Positions 21,818-29,954 of a DNA stretch of 64,000 nt are shown piece after piece; positions within the stretch are counted from its first letter, which is position 1; each line of letters starts with the position of its first letter. The stretch spans positions 18,053 through 82,052 of the forward strand of contig JAHFRQ010000007.1 of assembly GCA_023266215.1 (NCBI GenBank), in the 5' to 3' direction. Origin of the DNA: Gammaproteobacteria bacterium (GTDB taxonomy: Bacteria > Pseudomonadota > Gammaproteobacteria > Coxiellales > Coxiellaceae). Under the pieces are notes generated by a model, which saw only the letters and a program-made list of their open reading frames with translations, made no database searches and was not told where the DNA came from. A program made the position numbers and the translations under genes.

Positions 21818-22589
21818 TTTTCAGAAAAAAAAATATGCGAATGAAAAAATCACCATGATTACCTGCTATGATTTCACAAGCGCTAGAATAATCGATAAAA
21901 CAGATATTGATTGTGTTTTAGTGGGTGATTCTGTGGCAATGGTGATGCACGGCTATCCTGATACAACGAGCGCTACCATGGACATGATGGTGTTACACAC
22001 GAAGGCCGTTTCAAAAGGTATTAATAATAAGTTTATTATTAGCGATTTGCCTTTTATGAGTAATCGAAAATCGCTAAGTAAAACTATGTCGGCAATTGAA
22101 TCGCTCATCCGCGCTGGTGCCCATGCCGTAAAATTAGAAGGCGCAAGCGGAAATTTAACACATATTCGCCATGCCGTTGAATCAGGCGTACCTGTCATGG
22201 GGCATCTTGGATTAACATTACAGCACATTCACACACTAGGTGGTTTTAAAGTACAAGGCAAAGATACCATTTCAAAAAATAAATTAATCAGAGATGCGAA
22301 ATTATTAGAAGACGCCGGCTGTTTTGCTTTAGTGTTAGAATGTGTGCCACCTGACTTAGCAGAAGAAATTACCAAAACATTAACCATTCCAACCATTGGC
22401 ATTGGCGCAGGCCCCGGCACAGATGGACAAGTATTGGTATTGCAGGATTTGCTTGGTTTGCAAACAGTGATCAAACCCAAATTTCTCAAGCATTATTTTA
22501 ATGGTGATCTTGCATTTACAGACAGCATTAATCATTTTGCATCTGACGTAAAATCACAAGATTATCCCACCAAAGAGCATAGCTATTAA
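21801..22589 (+). CDS. panB: 3-methyl-2-oxobutanoate hydroxymethyltransferase
   Basis: The first committed step of pantothenate synthesis: makes ketopantoate from ketoisovalerate with methylene-tetrahydrofolate. TCYDFTSARI near residue 19, LVGDSVAMVMHG near 40, the KLEGA stretch near 110, GHLGLTLQ near 133 and GIGAGPGTDGQVLVLQDLLG near 197 are family signatures. I start at the ATG after AGGAAG; a TTG lies one codon upstream. Confidence 0.96.
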   Translation: MKNIFDFQKKKYANEKITMITCYDFTSARIIDKTDIDCVLVGDSVAMVMHGYPDTTSATMDMMVLHTKAVSKGINNKFIISDLPFMSNRKSLSKTMSAIESLIRAGAHAVKLEGASGNLTHIRHAVESGVPVMGHLGLTLQHIHTLGGFKVQGKDTISKNKLIRDAKLLEDAGCFALVLECVPPDLAEEITKTLTIPTIGIGAGPGTDGQVLVLQDLLGLQTVIKPKFLKHYFNGDLAFTDSINHFASDVKSQDYPTKEHSY

Positions 22590-22597
22590 GGCGCAAA

Positions 22598-23383
22598 ATG
22601 GAAATCATTCAAGATATTAAAAAATGGCAAGCGATTAGAAATAGCTTATCTTCTGATATCACTATTGGCTTTGTACCAACCATGGGGTGCTTGCATCAAG
22701 GGCATGCCTCTTTAATTAATCAGTCAGTAGGGCAAAATGATATCACCGTGCTCAGTATTTTTGTGAATCCAACGCAGTTTAATGATCCACAAGATTATGA
22801 ACGTTATCCGAAAAATAGCGAGGCAGATTTGGTATTGGCCAAAGCACTTAAAGTTAATTACGTTATTATGCCTGAAATAAACGATTTATATCCAGGCGGC
22901 AATGATATTTCAGTTGCAACAGACCATCTGTTTTCACAAATATTAGAAGGACGTTGTCGACCTGGGCACTTTAACGGTGTGCTGACTATTGTAATGAAAT
23001 TATTAATGCTTGTTAGAGCTGATCATGTCTATTTTGGTGAAAAAGATTATCAGCAATATTTTTTAATAACAGAATTAATAAAAAAATATTTTATTCAAAC
23101 AAAGATTATCTTGTGCCCGACCGTCCGAGAATTATCTGGTCTGCCATTAAGCTCACGAAACACAAGACTGTCAGCGGATGAGCGAAAGTGTATTGAATTA
23201 TTTTATGAATTTTTTTATCACAATCGATCTCACTCATTGGCTGAAATAAAAGAAAAAATTCTGGCTTTAAAAATGCAGTATGATTATTTAGAAGTGCATA
23301 ATGATCGTTTTTTTATGGCGTTAAAAATAGGCTGTATTCGCATTATTGATAATTTTAAGGAAGCAACACGTTATGTCCACTAA
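22598..23383 (+). CDS. panC: Pantothenate synthetase
   Basis: Condenses pantoate and beta-alanine with ATP. VPTMGCLHQGHASLI near residue 26 holds the ATP-binding HxGH, VNPTQFN near 56, the GRCRPGHFNGV block near 118, YFGEKDYQQ near 144 and LPLSSRNTRLS near 184 (KMSKS-like loop). At 261 residues it is slightly short at the C-terminus compared with many PanC proteins. It overlaps coaBC by 11 bases. panD is not seen in the window, so beta-alanine must come from elsewhere. Confidence 0.95.
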   Translation: MEIIQDIKKWQAIRNSLSSDITIGFVPTMGCLHQGHASLINQSVGQNDITVLSIFVNPTQFNDPQDYERYPKNSEADLVLAKALKVNYVIMPEINDLYPGGNDISVATDHLFSQILEGRCRPGHFNGVLTIVMKLLMLVRADHVYFGEKDYQQYFLITELIKKYFIQTKIILCPTVRELSGLPLSSRNTRLSADERKCIELFYEFFYHNRSHSLAEIKEKILALKMQYDYLEVHNDRFFMALKIGCIRIIDNFKEATRYVH

Positions 23384-24572
23384 TGCTAATATTGTCATCG
23401 GCGTTACCGGTGGCATTGCCGCTTATAAATCTGCTGAAATAATTAGATTGCTCGTTAAAAATAATTTTAATGTTAAAGTGATTATGACAGATAATGCAAA
23501 ACAATTTATTCATTCAAATACTTTATCGGCGCTCTCGCATCATCCTGTGTATGATCAATTATTTAATCCAATTCATGCTCCTATGTTACACATTGAGCTT
23601 GCAAAATGGGCGGATCTAATTTTAATTGCGCCAGCAACGGCATCGGTGATCGGAAAATTATCGGCAGGATTGGCGGATGATTTGCTTACAACGGTATGTC
23701 TTGCGACAGAAGCGACAATAATAGTAGCACCCGCGATGAATAAAATAATGTGGGAAAACGCCTTTGTTCAGGATAATATTTCTCGACTTAAAAATCATCA
23801 CATTAAAATTATTGATCCAGAATCAGGTGAGCAAGCGTGTGGAGATATCGGTGAAGGCCGAATGCAAGAACCTGAAATAATAGTAGATTATATTTTAAAT
23901 TTTAATAACAATAATAAAATTCTGCTCGGTAAAACTATTTTAATTACAGCAGGGCCAACGCTCGAGCCAATTGATCCTGTACGATTTATCAGTAATCACA
24001 GCTCAGGAAAAATGGGATATGCATTAGCGCAAGCCTGCATTGAATTAGGCGCAACTGTTATCTTAATCAGTGGGCCAACCGCACTATCAAAACCTGCCGT
24101 ACAAGATTTTATTCAGATCACAACCGCAGATGAGATGTATCAGGCTGTCATGAATAATAGTGCGCGAGCCGATATTTTGATTGCCGCAGCTGCTGTTGCA
24201 GACTACAGGCCAAAAAATTTAAGTCTCAATAAAATTAAAAAAATATCACAGAATTATTCACTTGAGCTCGTTCAAACAAAAGATATTTTATTGCATATTG
24301 CAAATCTTTCAAAAAAGCCGTTTACGGTTGGCTTTGCTTTAGAAACCGATTCACTGATTGAAAATGCCAAAAGCAAATTAAATAAAAAAAATCTTGATAT
24401 TATTATTGCAAATCAAGCGACCGCAACTGAAACACCCTTTAATGCTGATATTAGCGAAGTTATTTTAATTTCAAAAAAATTAGGTGAAATTAAAATTTCA
24501 AAAGATACTAAAAAAAATATAGCTAAAAAAATAATGGGGCTGGTTTGCGAAGCTTATTTTTTGCAGGATTGA
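23373..24572 (+). CDS. coaBC: Bifunctional phosphopantothenoylcysteine decarboxylase/synthetase
   Basis: A 399-residue CoaBC (Dfp). The N-terminal flavoprotein domain has GVTGGIAAYKSAE near residue 9, APATASVIGKLSAG near 87 and APAMNKIMW near 121. The C-terminal synthetase domain has ITAGPTLEPIDPVRFISNHSSGKMG near 190 and AAAVADYRP near 273. It completes the run panG-panB-panC-coaBC, which takes ketoisovalerate to phosphopantetheine. The ATG at 23373 has an AGGAAG ribosome-binding site; the longer frame has no support. Confidence 0.95.
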   Translation: MSTNANIVIGVTGGIAAYKSAEIIRLLVKNNFNVKVIMTDNAKQFIHSNTLSALSHHPVYDQLFNPIHAPMLHIELAKWADLILIAPATASVIGKLSAGLADDLLTTVCLATEATIIVAPAMNKIMWENAFVQDNISRLKNHHIKIIDPESGEQACGDIGEGRMQEPEIIVDYILNFNNNNKILLGKTILITAGPTLEPIDPVRFISNHSSGKMGYALAQACIELGATVILISGPTALSKPAVQDFIQITTADEMYQAVMNNSARADILIAAAAVADYRPKNLSLNKIKKISQNYSLELVQTKDILLHIANLSKKPFTVGFALETDSLIENAKSKLNKKNLDIIIANQATATETPFNADISEVILISKKLGEIKISKDTKKNIAKKIMGLVCEAYFLQD

Positions 24573-24577
24573 AAAGA

Positions 24578-24615
24578 TTGCGAGTGTCCCATTTTTGGCT
24601 ATGCAAAATGCATTA
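24578..24615 (+). repeat. R repeat, copy 1
   Basis: The core GCGAGTGTCCCATTTTTGGC is followed by the palindrome ATGCAAAATGCAT. The same 37-base string recurs at 32466, and the core alone at 25187, 31079 and 41334. It lies six bases after the coaBC stop and marks the left edge of the accessory region. Confidence 0.9.
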
Positions 24616-24661
24616 TTATTTTTGTAATTATTCAGCCCTTCACGGCAACTAACTAGAAAAT

Positions 24662-24711
24662 CCCCTCTCCCGCAAGCATTTTAGCGCAGCGGGAGAGGGA
24701 CAGGGTGAGGT
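24662..24711. repeat. REP-type palindrome, copy 3 with enlarged loop
   Basis: The third copy of the element at 4250 and 9413. Here the arms CCCCTCTCCCG and CGGGAGAGGG are separated by an AGCATTTTAGCG-like loop. It lies in the 658-base gene-free stretch after coaBC. Confidence 0.8.
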
Positions 24712-24727
24712 TTTTTGAAAGTATTTT

Positions 24728-24853
24728 TTATTTTAGCTGAAGCTCCTGACAATATTCTTCAAAAATTTGCTTAATTTGTTGTGGGTTATCAATCAATGGA
24801 AAATATGAAGTGTTTAACTTTATATGTCTTTTTATCTTTTCCCCATAAAACAA
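24728..24853 (-). pseudogene. C-terminal remnant of an unidentified gene
   Basis: A minus-strand open stretch ends in a TAA and reads as plausible protein (ending FEEYCQELQLK, preceded by SYFPLIDNP). It has no start codon and runs directly into the alpha leader element, as though the rest of the gene had been deleted. The family is not recognised. Confidence 0.45.
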
Positions 24854-24936
24854 AGGCCTCCGAAGAGGCCTTGTACCCTACCACAGAGTGATAGGGGTGG
24901 TAGACGTAATTATAGCACAATATTTTTTAATGCAAA
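24847..24936 (-). ncRNA. Alpha element, copy 1: promoter, small RNA and terminator
   Basis: Read on the minus strand: a -35-like TTTGCA (24931-24936), 16 bases, a perfect TATAAT (24909-24914), then a stem CTACCAC/GTGGTAG from about the predicted start site, then the stem AAGGCCTC-TTCG-GAGGCCTT followed by TGTTTT. It has all the parts of a small transcript of about 55 nt. It is repeated nearly exactly at 33164 and in diverged form at 26419. Transcription itself is not shown. Confidence 0.6.
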
Positions 24937-24948
24937 GCGGAATATATC

Positions 24949-24998
24949 AAAAAACCCGCCGCGGTGCGCATTGTTAAGAGGCGTTGCGGGTGTTGTTG
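24949..24998 (-). terminator. Beta element, copy 1: terminator-like stem-loop
   Basis: Read on the minus strand: arms ACCCGC and GCGGGT enclose a 26-base loop with a smaller CGC/GCG pairing, followed by a run of T. Copies lie at 26162, 32224 and (truncated) 33269. Here it stands between the tRNA-like 42-bp copy and the alpha element. Confidence 0.6.
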
Positions 24999-25033
24999 AA
25001 TGGTTTAACAAAAAATTTCATTTCGTTAAAGAT

Positions 25034-25075
25034 TGCCGATGACGCGACTCGAACGCACGACCTACTGATTACGAA
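25034..25075 (-). repeat. Attachment-site copy C: 42 bp of tRNA-Thr 3' half
   Basis: Identical to 42 bases of the tRNA-Thr(CGT) gene (41414-41455): anticodon arm 3' side, T arm and acceptor 3' strand without CCA. It is not a complete tRNA. Such copies arise when an integrase recombines at a tRNA 3' end. It marks the left end of the older element. Confidence 0.88.
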
Positions 25076-25210
25076 ACATATAAAGGCGAATTATAACAAT
25101 AAACCACAATAGGCGACAATAACTTTATGCTGTAATTATAGGCAAATCGTGTTTGTGATGTATTGCGGTGTGTTGTGATGATTTAATTGCGAGTGTCCCA
25201 TTTTTGGCTA
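25076..25210. repeat. Island distal-end sequence and R repeat, copy 2
   Basis: The 111 bases after attachment copy C are nearly identical to those after copy B (32354-32465), and both runs end in the R repeat (here 25187-25210). It holds no gene. This shared end shows that the two neighbouring elements had homologous distal ends. Confidence 0.85.
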
Positions 25211-25230
25211 CAGAACAAATAACCTATAAC

Positions 25231-26157
25231 CTAGACTTTCCAAAACGAATCAGAAACCCAGTTGTTCTTAAATCCCATTTTTTCAATATTAATTTCACAG
25301 TGTTGATTAATGAGACTCAATAGATGGCTGGGCCAGTTGCTGTTGGGTGAAATGACGTCAAGAAATATTTTTAAAATAGCGGCTTGGGCTGCAAAGCGGG
25401 AATTATTATCAAGCTGATCTCGATAGTCATTTGCTATCATGGGCTTTAATGTGAATGAACGGCTCCATAATTTACCATGATGCGCACATAGATTTCTGAG
25501 ATAAGTCAGCGAGTGTAGCCAAGATTGCATGACGCTAAAATTAATATTGAAATGCTGGCAAATTATCTTTTGATTATTACGATCCGCAAGATTTGCGAAA
25601 ATCATTGACCAAGTTCCAAGAGACAATACTTCTGCAATCATCCATATCGCAGGCAATTTTGGTTGAGAATATTTTTTATAATAATGCTGTAAAAATGGCT
25701 CACGTTTTTTGTGCTGAATCGTGCCATCCTGCGCTTTATAAAACGTCTCTTTTTCGATTGTATTGATTAAATCCTGATGTTTAAAATCTTTTAAAAAAAG
25801 TTTTTTATCAAGATACCAGTGTGCGCCATATTTTACAGCAAGCTCATTTGTTATTACTGTTCGAACGGCGATCTCAATTCTTTCAATCGCATCAATAACC
25901 AATAGACGCAATTTGCGATCAAACACATAGCAGTCAAGCACCTGCTCAAAAGTCGAGCCTTGTCGGTATTGTTTTTCATTTCCTGTAGATGGTTCTTCAA
26001 ATTCAATGCCATATCCGCAAAAACGATAATAGCTAATAAATTGAAGGTAATGCGCAGCTGCTTGCCTATTTTGGATAATAAGGCCGCGCGAACTTAACAG
26101 ATCAAGTTGCTTTTCTATGGATAAAGGTAGCTTTTCGAATGTGCTTTGATTTCTCAT
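25231..26157 (-). CDS. Abi_2 (AbiD/AbiF-type) abortive infection protein with HEPN motif
   Basis: A 308-residue protein of the AbiD/F family. The N-terminal part shows LSIEKQLDLLSSRGLII and YRFCGYG; the VLDCYVFDRKLRLLVIDAIERIEIAVRT block near residues 73-100 is the family core. RNLCAHHGKLW at residues 221-231 contains the HEPN R(x4)H ribonuclease motif (R221, H226). These proteins are thought to cut RNA on phage infection, and AbiF relatives have been proposed as ancestors of Cas13 that work with small RNAs. A beta stem-loop lies six bases before the start codon, and the R repeat lies just after the stop. Confidence 0.85.
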   Translation of the reverse strand: MRNQSTFEKLPLSIEKQLDLLSSRGLIIQNRQAAAHYLQFISYYRFCGYGIEFEEPSTGNEKQYRQGSTFEQVLDCYVFDRKLRLLVIDAIERIEIAVRTVITNELAVKYGAHWYLDKKLFLKDFKHQDLINTIEKETFYKAQDGTIQHKKREPFLQHYYKKYSQPKLPAIWMIAEVLSLGTWSMIFANLADRNNQKIICQHFNINFSVMQSWLHSLTYLRNLCAHHGKLWSRSFTLKPMIANDYRDQLDNNSRFAAQAAILKIFLDVISPNSNWPSHLLSLINQHCEINIEKMGFKNNWVSDSFWKV

Positions 26158-26161
26158 GGGT

Positions 26162-26212
26162 AAAAAAAACCCGCCGGGGTGCGCATTGTTAAGAGGCGTT
26201 GCGGGTGTTGTT
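26162..26212 (-). ncRNA. Beta element, copy 2: structured leader of the Abi gene
   Basis: A stem-loop with eight T's ends a few bases before the Abi start codon. Upstream on the minus strand there is a TATACT hexamer (around 26218-26223) that could be a -10 box. The transcript would begin with two imperfect copies of a CTCTTTAACAAC-like unit. A promoter-RNA-terminator-toxin order is what type III and AbiF-type RNA antitoxin modules show; this role here is inferred. The rest of the gap to 26418 shows no gene. Confidence 0.5.
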
Positions 26213-26418
26213 AAAGAGAGTATAACAAAAATCCACCCTATTGCACCAGCGTTTTGTGGCTTCCTATTGTTGATTGTTGGGATCGATTGTAACTAGCGAA
26301 TTAATTTAGCGAAAAATGCGCATATAAGCCAGAAGAATTTACAATTAATGCTCATATAACACATTGGATTTTTATATCAGCGACCAAAGATTACGTCAAA
26401 TTCCGTTGTTAAGTCATT

Positions 26419-26522
26419 AAAAAAACAAAGGCCTCGTGATGAGGCCTTGTACCCTACCGCAGAACGATAGGGGTGGTAGATGAAATGATAGCACAATATT
26501 TTTTAATGCAAAGCGGGATATT
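26419..26522 (-). ncRNA. Alpha element, copy 2 (diverged)
   Basis: The same layout as at 24847 with AAGGCCTC/GAGGCCTT arms, a five-base loop and a longer T run. The -10 hexamer is TATCAT instead of TATAAT, and the first stem has one mismatch. It lies between the lipoprotein gene and the Abi leader, separated from the beta element by about 200 bases with no gene. Confidence 0.5.
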
Positions 26523-26543
26523 GTGTAATCAAAAGCACCTTAA

Positions 26544-27215
26544 TCAACGATTAAAAAAAGTTGTCATCGTGCGTGTCTGTCCGTTAACGCCTGGAAACAT
26601 ATTCATGTAGCCTTTCAGCATTGATTCAAAAATAATGTTAGGAGCAATGCCAATATCAGTCGTAACCAGTGTCGCATGATACAGTGGTTTTTTGTCAGGC
26701 TTCAAATCATTTTTATTCATAATATAGAAATTAATAAAGCATGGATAAACAGTATATTGATAAGGAACGGTTGCAACAACTCCATATGTTGGCTCGCTTT
26801 CATATGTAGTTTGAGCAGAATAACTGCCGCCATACCCATAATTGCTATACGTTCCTGACGTATCGCTGCTCACAATGTGAGAGCCTGTTTTCCCATACAA
26901 TCGACGATATCCAATTTCCTGCTGACCTTGACCAACCTTATAAATCAAAACTATCCCATAATCTGCTTTGGCCAATGTTGTCTGCGTCATTCCCATCGAA
27001 ATTAATTTCTGAGAAATAATTCCGGAAAAATAGTCATATTGTATATCCGTATCTTGTTGTAATTTTTTTATTTTATAGAAAGCAAAAGACTTGCCTGCAA
27101 GCTGAAGAGTTGGGTTGTAATAAGTTGTTACCTGCGTATTAAGCCGAGCACATCCTGCGAATAGAAATGTGAACGAGATAAGCGGAAAAATTAAAAAGTT
27201 TTTGAAATTCACCAT
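26544..27215 (-). CDS. Predicted lipoprotein, DUF4136-like
   Basis: A 223-residue exported protein with a signal peptide (residues 1-21) and a lipobox ending in FAGC, so the mature protein is probably lipid-anchored. The sequence after it (YYNPTLQLAGKSFAFYKI ... YDYFSGIISQKLISMGM ... ADYGIVLIY) has the layout of DUF4136 lipoproteins. A Gly/Ser/Tyr-rich insert lies near residues 118-140. Function unknown. It is cargo of the older element. Confidence 0.6.
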   Translation of the reverse strand: MVNFKNFLIFPLISFTFLFAGCARLNTQVTTYYNPTLQLAGKSFAFYKIKKLQQDTDIQYDYFSGIISQKLISMGMTQTTLAKADYGIVLIYKVGQGQQEIGYRRLYGKTGSHIVSSDTSGTYSNYGYGGSYSAQTTYESEPTYGVVATVPYQYTVYPCFINFYIMNKNDLKPDKKPLYHATLVTTDIGIAPNIIFESMLKGYMNMFPGVNGQTRTMTTFFNR

Positions 27216-27251
27216 AAAAACCTCTAAGCCTTAAAATTTTATATTAAAAAA

Positions 27252-28102
27252 TTATTTTTTTATGCTTGCTGGCTGACTATCAGTAATAGTAATACTATTC
27301 TGATCTGCTTTAGTATCATAACCAGCGTTGCTAAACCGATTAATGTAGTAACAATAATAAGGCAAGCCTTGCGAATCTTTTATATCAACACAAGTCCACG
27401 GGGCTGGATTTTGGGTTTGCACGTAATTTACTTGATACTGAAAACCAAGAAGTTTCTGAGTTCCTGATGCATATCCATCTAATTCATAAATTGCTGCGTG
27501 TTGGTTCATGTGAACGCAGTTATTTATGGAGTTATCATCCAATGTTACATTTTTAGTCTCAGTTGGGCGCAAAGTAAACTGAGTAGGGTTTATATCTATA
27601 CATTCAGAATTGCTGACATAGAAGGTCATTGAAATGCTTGATTGATTTGAAACACTTAAGATTCTTCCTGTGGTTGTGCTTTCAATGTCTATTTTTTGAT
27701 CGCTAGCATTGGTGACATAACTCTTATCCGTATCGGTCACAAAATAGTAGCAATAGTTTGGAAGTGCTCCTGTTGTGGCATTACACATCCACGGAGAGAT
27801 TCGATTTTCTTGCGAAAAGTGTAGCAAATACAAAAAGCCATAGGCACCATGATACGCTGCTTGACCTCCAATTAAGCTTGCAGAAGGTGTTTTATTGGCT
27901 GGCATTGATTATTTTCATCTGGTGTAATTGTAACTACTTGCCCTTCATGTGGCTGCAATACAAATTTATCTGGTGTGATATCCAAGCAATTATAATAAAA
28001 ATCAAGGCTCATGGGTGTGTTCGCGTTGTTTGAAATGGTCAAAGTGCCGCCATGGCAAACGAAAGGAGAAAATATCGCGATCAATACAAGATACTTTTTC
28101 AT
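27252..28102 (-). pseudogene. Secreted two-repeat protein broken by a frameshift
   Basis: Two overlapping frames together form one protein: the first (from 28102) has a signal peptide ending near VCHGG and runs into a stop at 27872, and the second continues in another frame to 27252. Two homologous units of about 100 residues are visible, each with C-x-D-I-x-P-x-x-F-x-L-x-P near its start, then N-x-C, PW-x-C and YCYY at the end. The shift falls in unit 1, around 27870-27895, where the homology moves from one frame to the other. It could be a sequencing error, a true pseudogene or phase variation. The family is not recognised. Confidence 0.65.
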
Positions 28103-28204
28103 AACTAATCACCGCATTGTTTTATTGCTCTATAACCGACCATGACACCAACTTCAAAACCCCCTGATCGGACGCATAATACATTAATGCAGCTAAAAAT
28201 CAAA

Positions 28205-28342
28205 TGCCCCCTATTGGGTGTCGCCTGATTAGGTGCACATAAGCTTTACTAAAAGCATGACAAATAAGCACCCAAATCTTGTAAAATTAGGCAAAAACAT
28301 TCGAGCTAAGCGTGAATTACGCGGGTTCTCACAGGATGGCTT
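28205..28342 (+). pseudogene. Truncated duplicate of the XRE regulator gene and its leader
   Basis: These 138 bases repeat 34249-34386 with few changes: the leader with TGTCGCCTGATTAGGTGCAC and the first 28-29 codons (ATG at 28257) of the XRE regulator. Homology ends abruptly at 28342. The rest of the gene is missing. It shows that the older element once carried the same regulator as the intact one. Confidence 0.85.
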
Positions 28343-29024
28343 CCCATTTAGCCATATATATATTGGCAAGCTCTTCGAGAACTTTTAACTCATCACAACT
28401 AAATTCCTTTTCAATACTTTGGGATAGATAAACATGCCTGATGTAACGATAGTCTGTATGGTGTGACAGAGAAATTTTAAAATCATCAAGCCTTACGCGC
28501 ACATTAGGATGTTTATATTTTATCAAAAATCGATACTCTGCTTGGGATACATATTCATTTGGCTTGGTCAGTCCGTGCGGAAGTAGTATCTTGTCGAGCT
28601 CTGAGTCTTTTTTTCCAATTTCATCGTAATGCACTTTGGTGTGTACAATACTTGAGTCACACAACACTTCAGATGCCCATGCCATAATTTTTTGAATATC
28701 TCCCACGGTAGATTCAATTACAGCAACTGTATTTGAAAAAGTCGCAAAGGATTTGGTAAGCGACCAGCAGGATACTAACGTAGGATCAAGGTTAAGCCCC
28801 GCAGTTCTGTGAATTGCACAAATCGAATTTTCCGTTTGGTCGCCCTTTTCACCTTCCATTTTTGCATAAACAATCAATGATCGCAAAAGCAATGTTGGCG
28901 ACAAGGTTTCTAATTTTGATCGAATTGGAAGAACCCCAGAAAAAATACCAAGGGTACAGAGAAAGCCGTTCTTATCGAGAGCGCGATAGATTTTGGTGTC
29001 ATCTGACAAGGGAGAAAATGTCAT
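28329..29024 (-). CDS. Hypothetical protein, possibly DUF2971-like
   Basis: A 231-residue soluble protein. The order of features - VSCWSLT near residue 86, an MAWASE segment near 115, V-H-Y-D-E near 131 and the QAEYRFLIKYKH block near 163 - resembles DUF2971 proteins, which have SCWS, MW..Y and E-R-R-I-I stretches. I chose the ATG at 29024 before TFSPLSDD; a longer frame starts at 29081. Function is unknown. Its 3' end overlaps the truncated XRE fragment. Confidence 0.5.
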   Translation of the reverse strand: MTFSPLSDDTKIYRALDKNGFLCTLGIFSGVLPIRSKLETLSPTLLLRSLIVYAKMEGEKGDQTENSICAIHRTAGLNLDPTLVSCWSLTKSFATFSNTVAVIESTVGDIQKIMAWASEVLCDSSIVHTKVHYDEIGKKDSELDKILLPHGLTKPNEYVSQAEYRFLIKYKHPNVRVRLDDFKISLSHHTDYRYIRHVYLSQSIEKEFSCDELKVLEELANIYMAKWEAIL

Positions 29025-29615
29025 GATTGTCTGTTCTCTCGGGTAGGTTACTTTGATTAAGAAGAAAATTCTTCTACGCACTACGCAACATAAGTTGCAA
29101 TTTATAACAGATTTAATATTAACATAAAACTCTTATTTTACTATTATTTTAATCAAATGAAGCGAGTCACAAATGAGTCACGGACTAATGCGTTGAATAA
29201 TCACGTATCTGATTCGCTTGCAGTTAAAAATAGCTCGCGATTTTGCTTGCGTGACTCATCCATGAGTCATAAAATTATTGATCGATTGGCATAATAAATC
29301 GCGAGGATGATCAATATGCACAAACGTGTATTCAGAAAATCACGAAGCAGATTCAGGGTTTGTTGAAAAAGAACGAGTGGTGGTTAAAAGCACCTCATGA
29401 AAATAAATAAAAATATTATCCTAAAATAAATTTTCATCGCTAATGAAACTTTGGCAACATTACTGTGCGTGAAAAAATTTATTTAGAAAAGATTGCTGAT
29501 GTGTTTTCTAAAAAAAGTCATCCATTAATTCTTTATCGTGACACTTGAAATTTCCAATAATATCCCCATCTGCTATGTCAAGTTTTAAAATATAAAAGAA
29601 ATTACGAGGAATTAT
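29025..29615. other. Decayed intergenic stretch with gene fragments and inverted repeats
   Basis: No complete gene. Two short plus-strand open fragments look like protein ends: 29288-29410 (ending KNEWWLKAPHENK) and 29447-29548 (NITVREKIYLEKIADVF). Before them lie inverted repeats: ATGAGTCAC (29173-29181) pairs with GTGACTCAT (29251-29259), and CTCGCGATTT (about 29234) with AAATCGCGAG (about 29296). It appears to be remains of older cargo. Confidence 0.5.
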
Positions 29616-29954
29616 ATGTCAGAAGTCAATTTCGATTTTCAATCTCTTGAATGGCGTGATTATTGCGATGATCCAAACTGCCATGAATACCACCCAAGAC
29701 ATCATTCGCATAATTTTGCATTCGAAAACAATCTCTCAAAAGAGTGCAGTCGATGAAAAATATTTTTACATCCAAAGACTCAGGTTTTTAGTCATAAATT
29801 TTCTGCGGATTACGCAGAATTATATAACTCATATACATGTGATTGCGGGCATCGAGATAAAATTATTCTTGCAAGCGGTCCATCAATGACGACAGCGCAG
29901 GCGCTTGAGTTGGCGAAAAAGAATAGGGGGGCTGCTGATGCAGCGATACGATAA
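29616..29954 (+). pseudogene. Cys/His-rich small protein interrupted by an in-frame TGA
   Basis: The frame starts at an ATG with an ACGAGGA ribosome-binding site and codes for 112 residues, but codon 47 (29754-29756) is TGA. Both halves read as plausible protein in the same frame: the first has CDDPNCHEYHPRHHSH, the second has TCDCGHRDKIILASGPSMTT. The simplest reading is a single nonsense mutation. The last 17 bases overlap the start of the next gene, which suggests an original operon of three genes. Confidence 0.6.

Noticed and set aside
29647..29889. Open frame of 80 codons overlapping the Cys/His-rich gene
   Set aside because: The frame has no ribosome-binding site and poor protein composition, whereas the alternative frame has a good start signal and reads as protein on both sides of one TGA.
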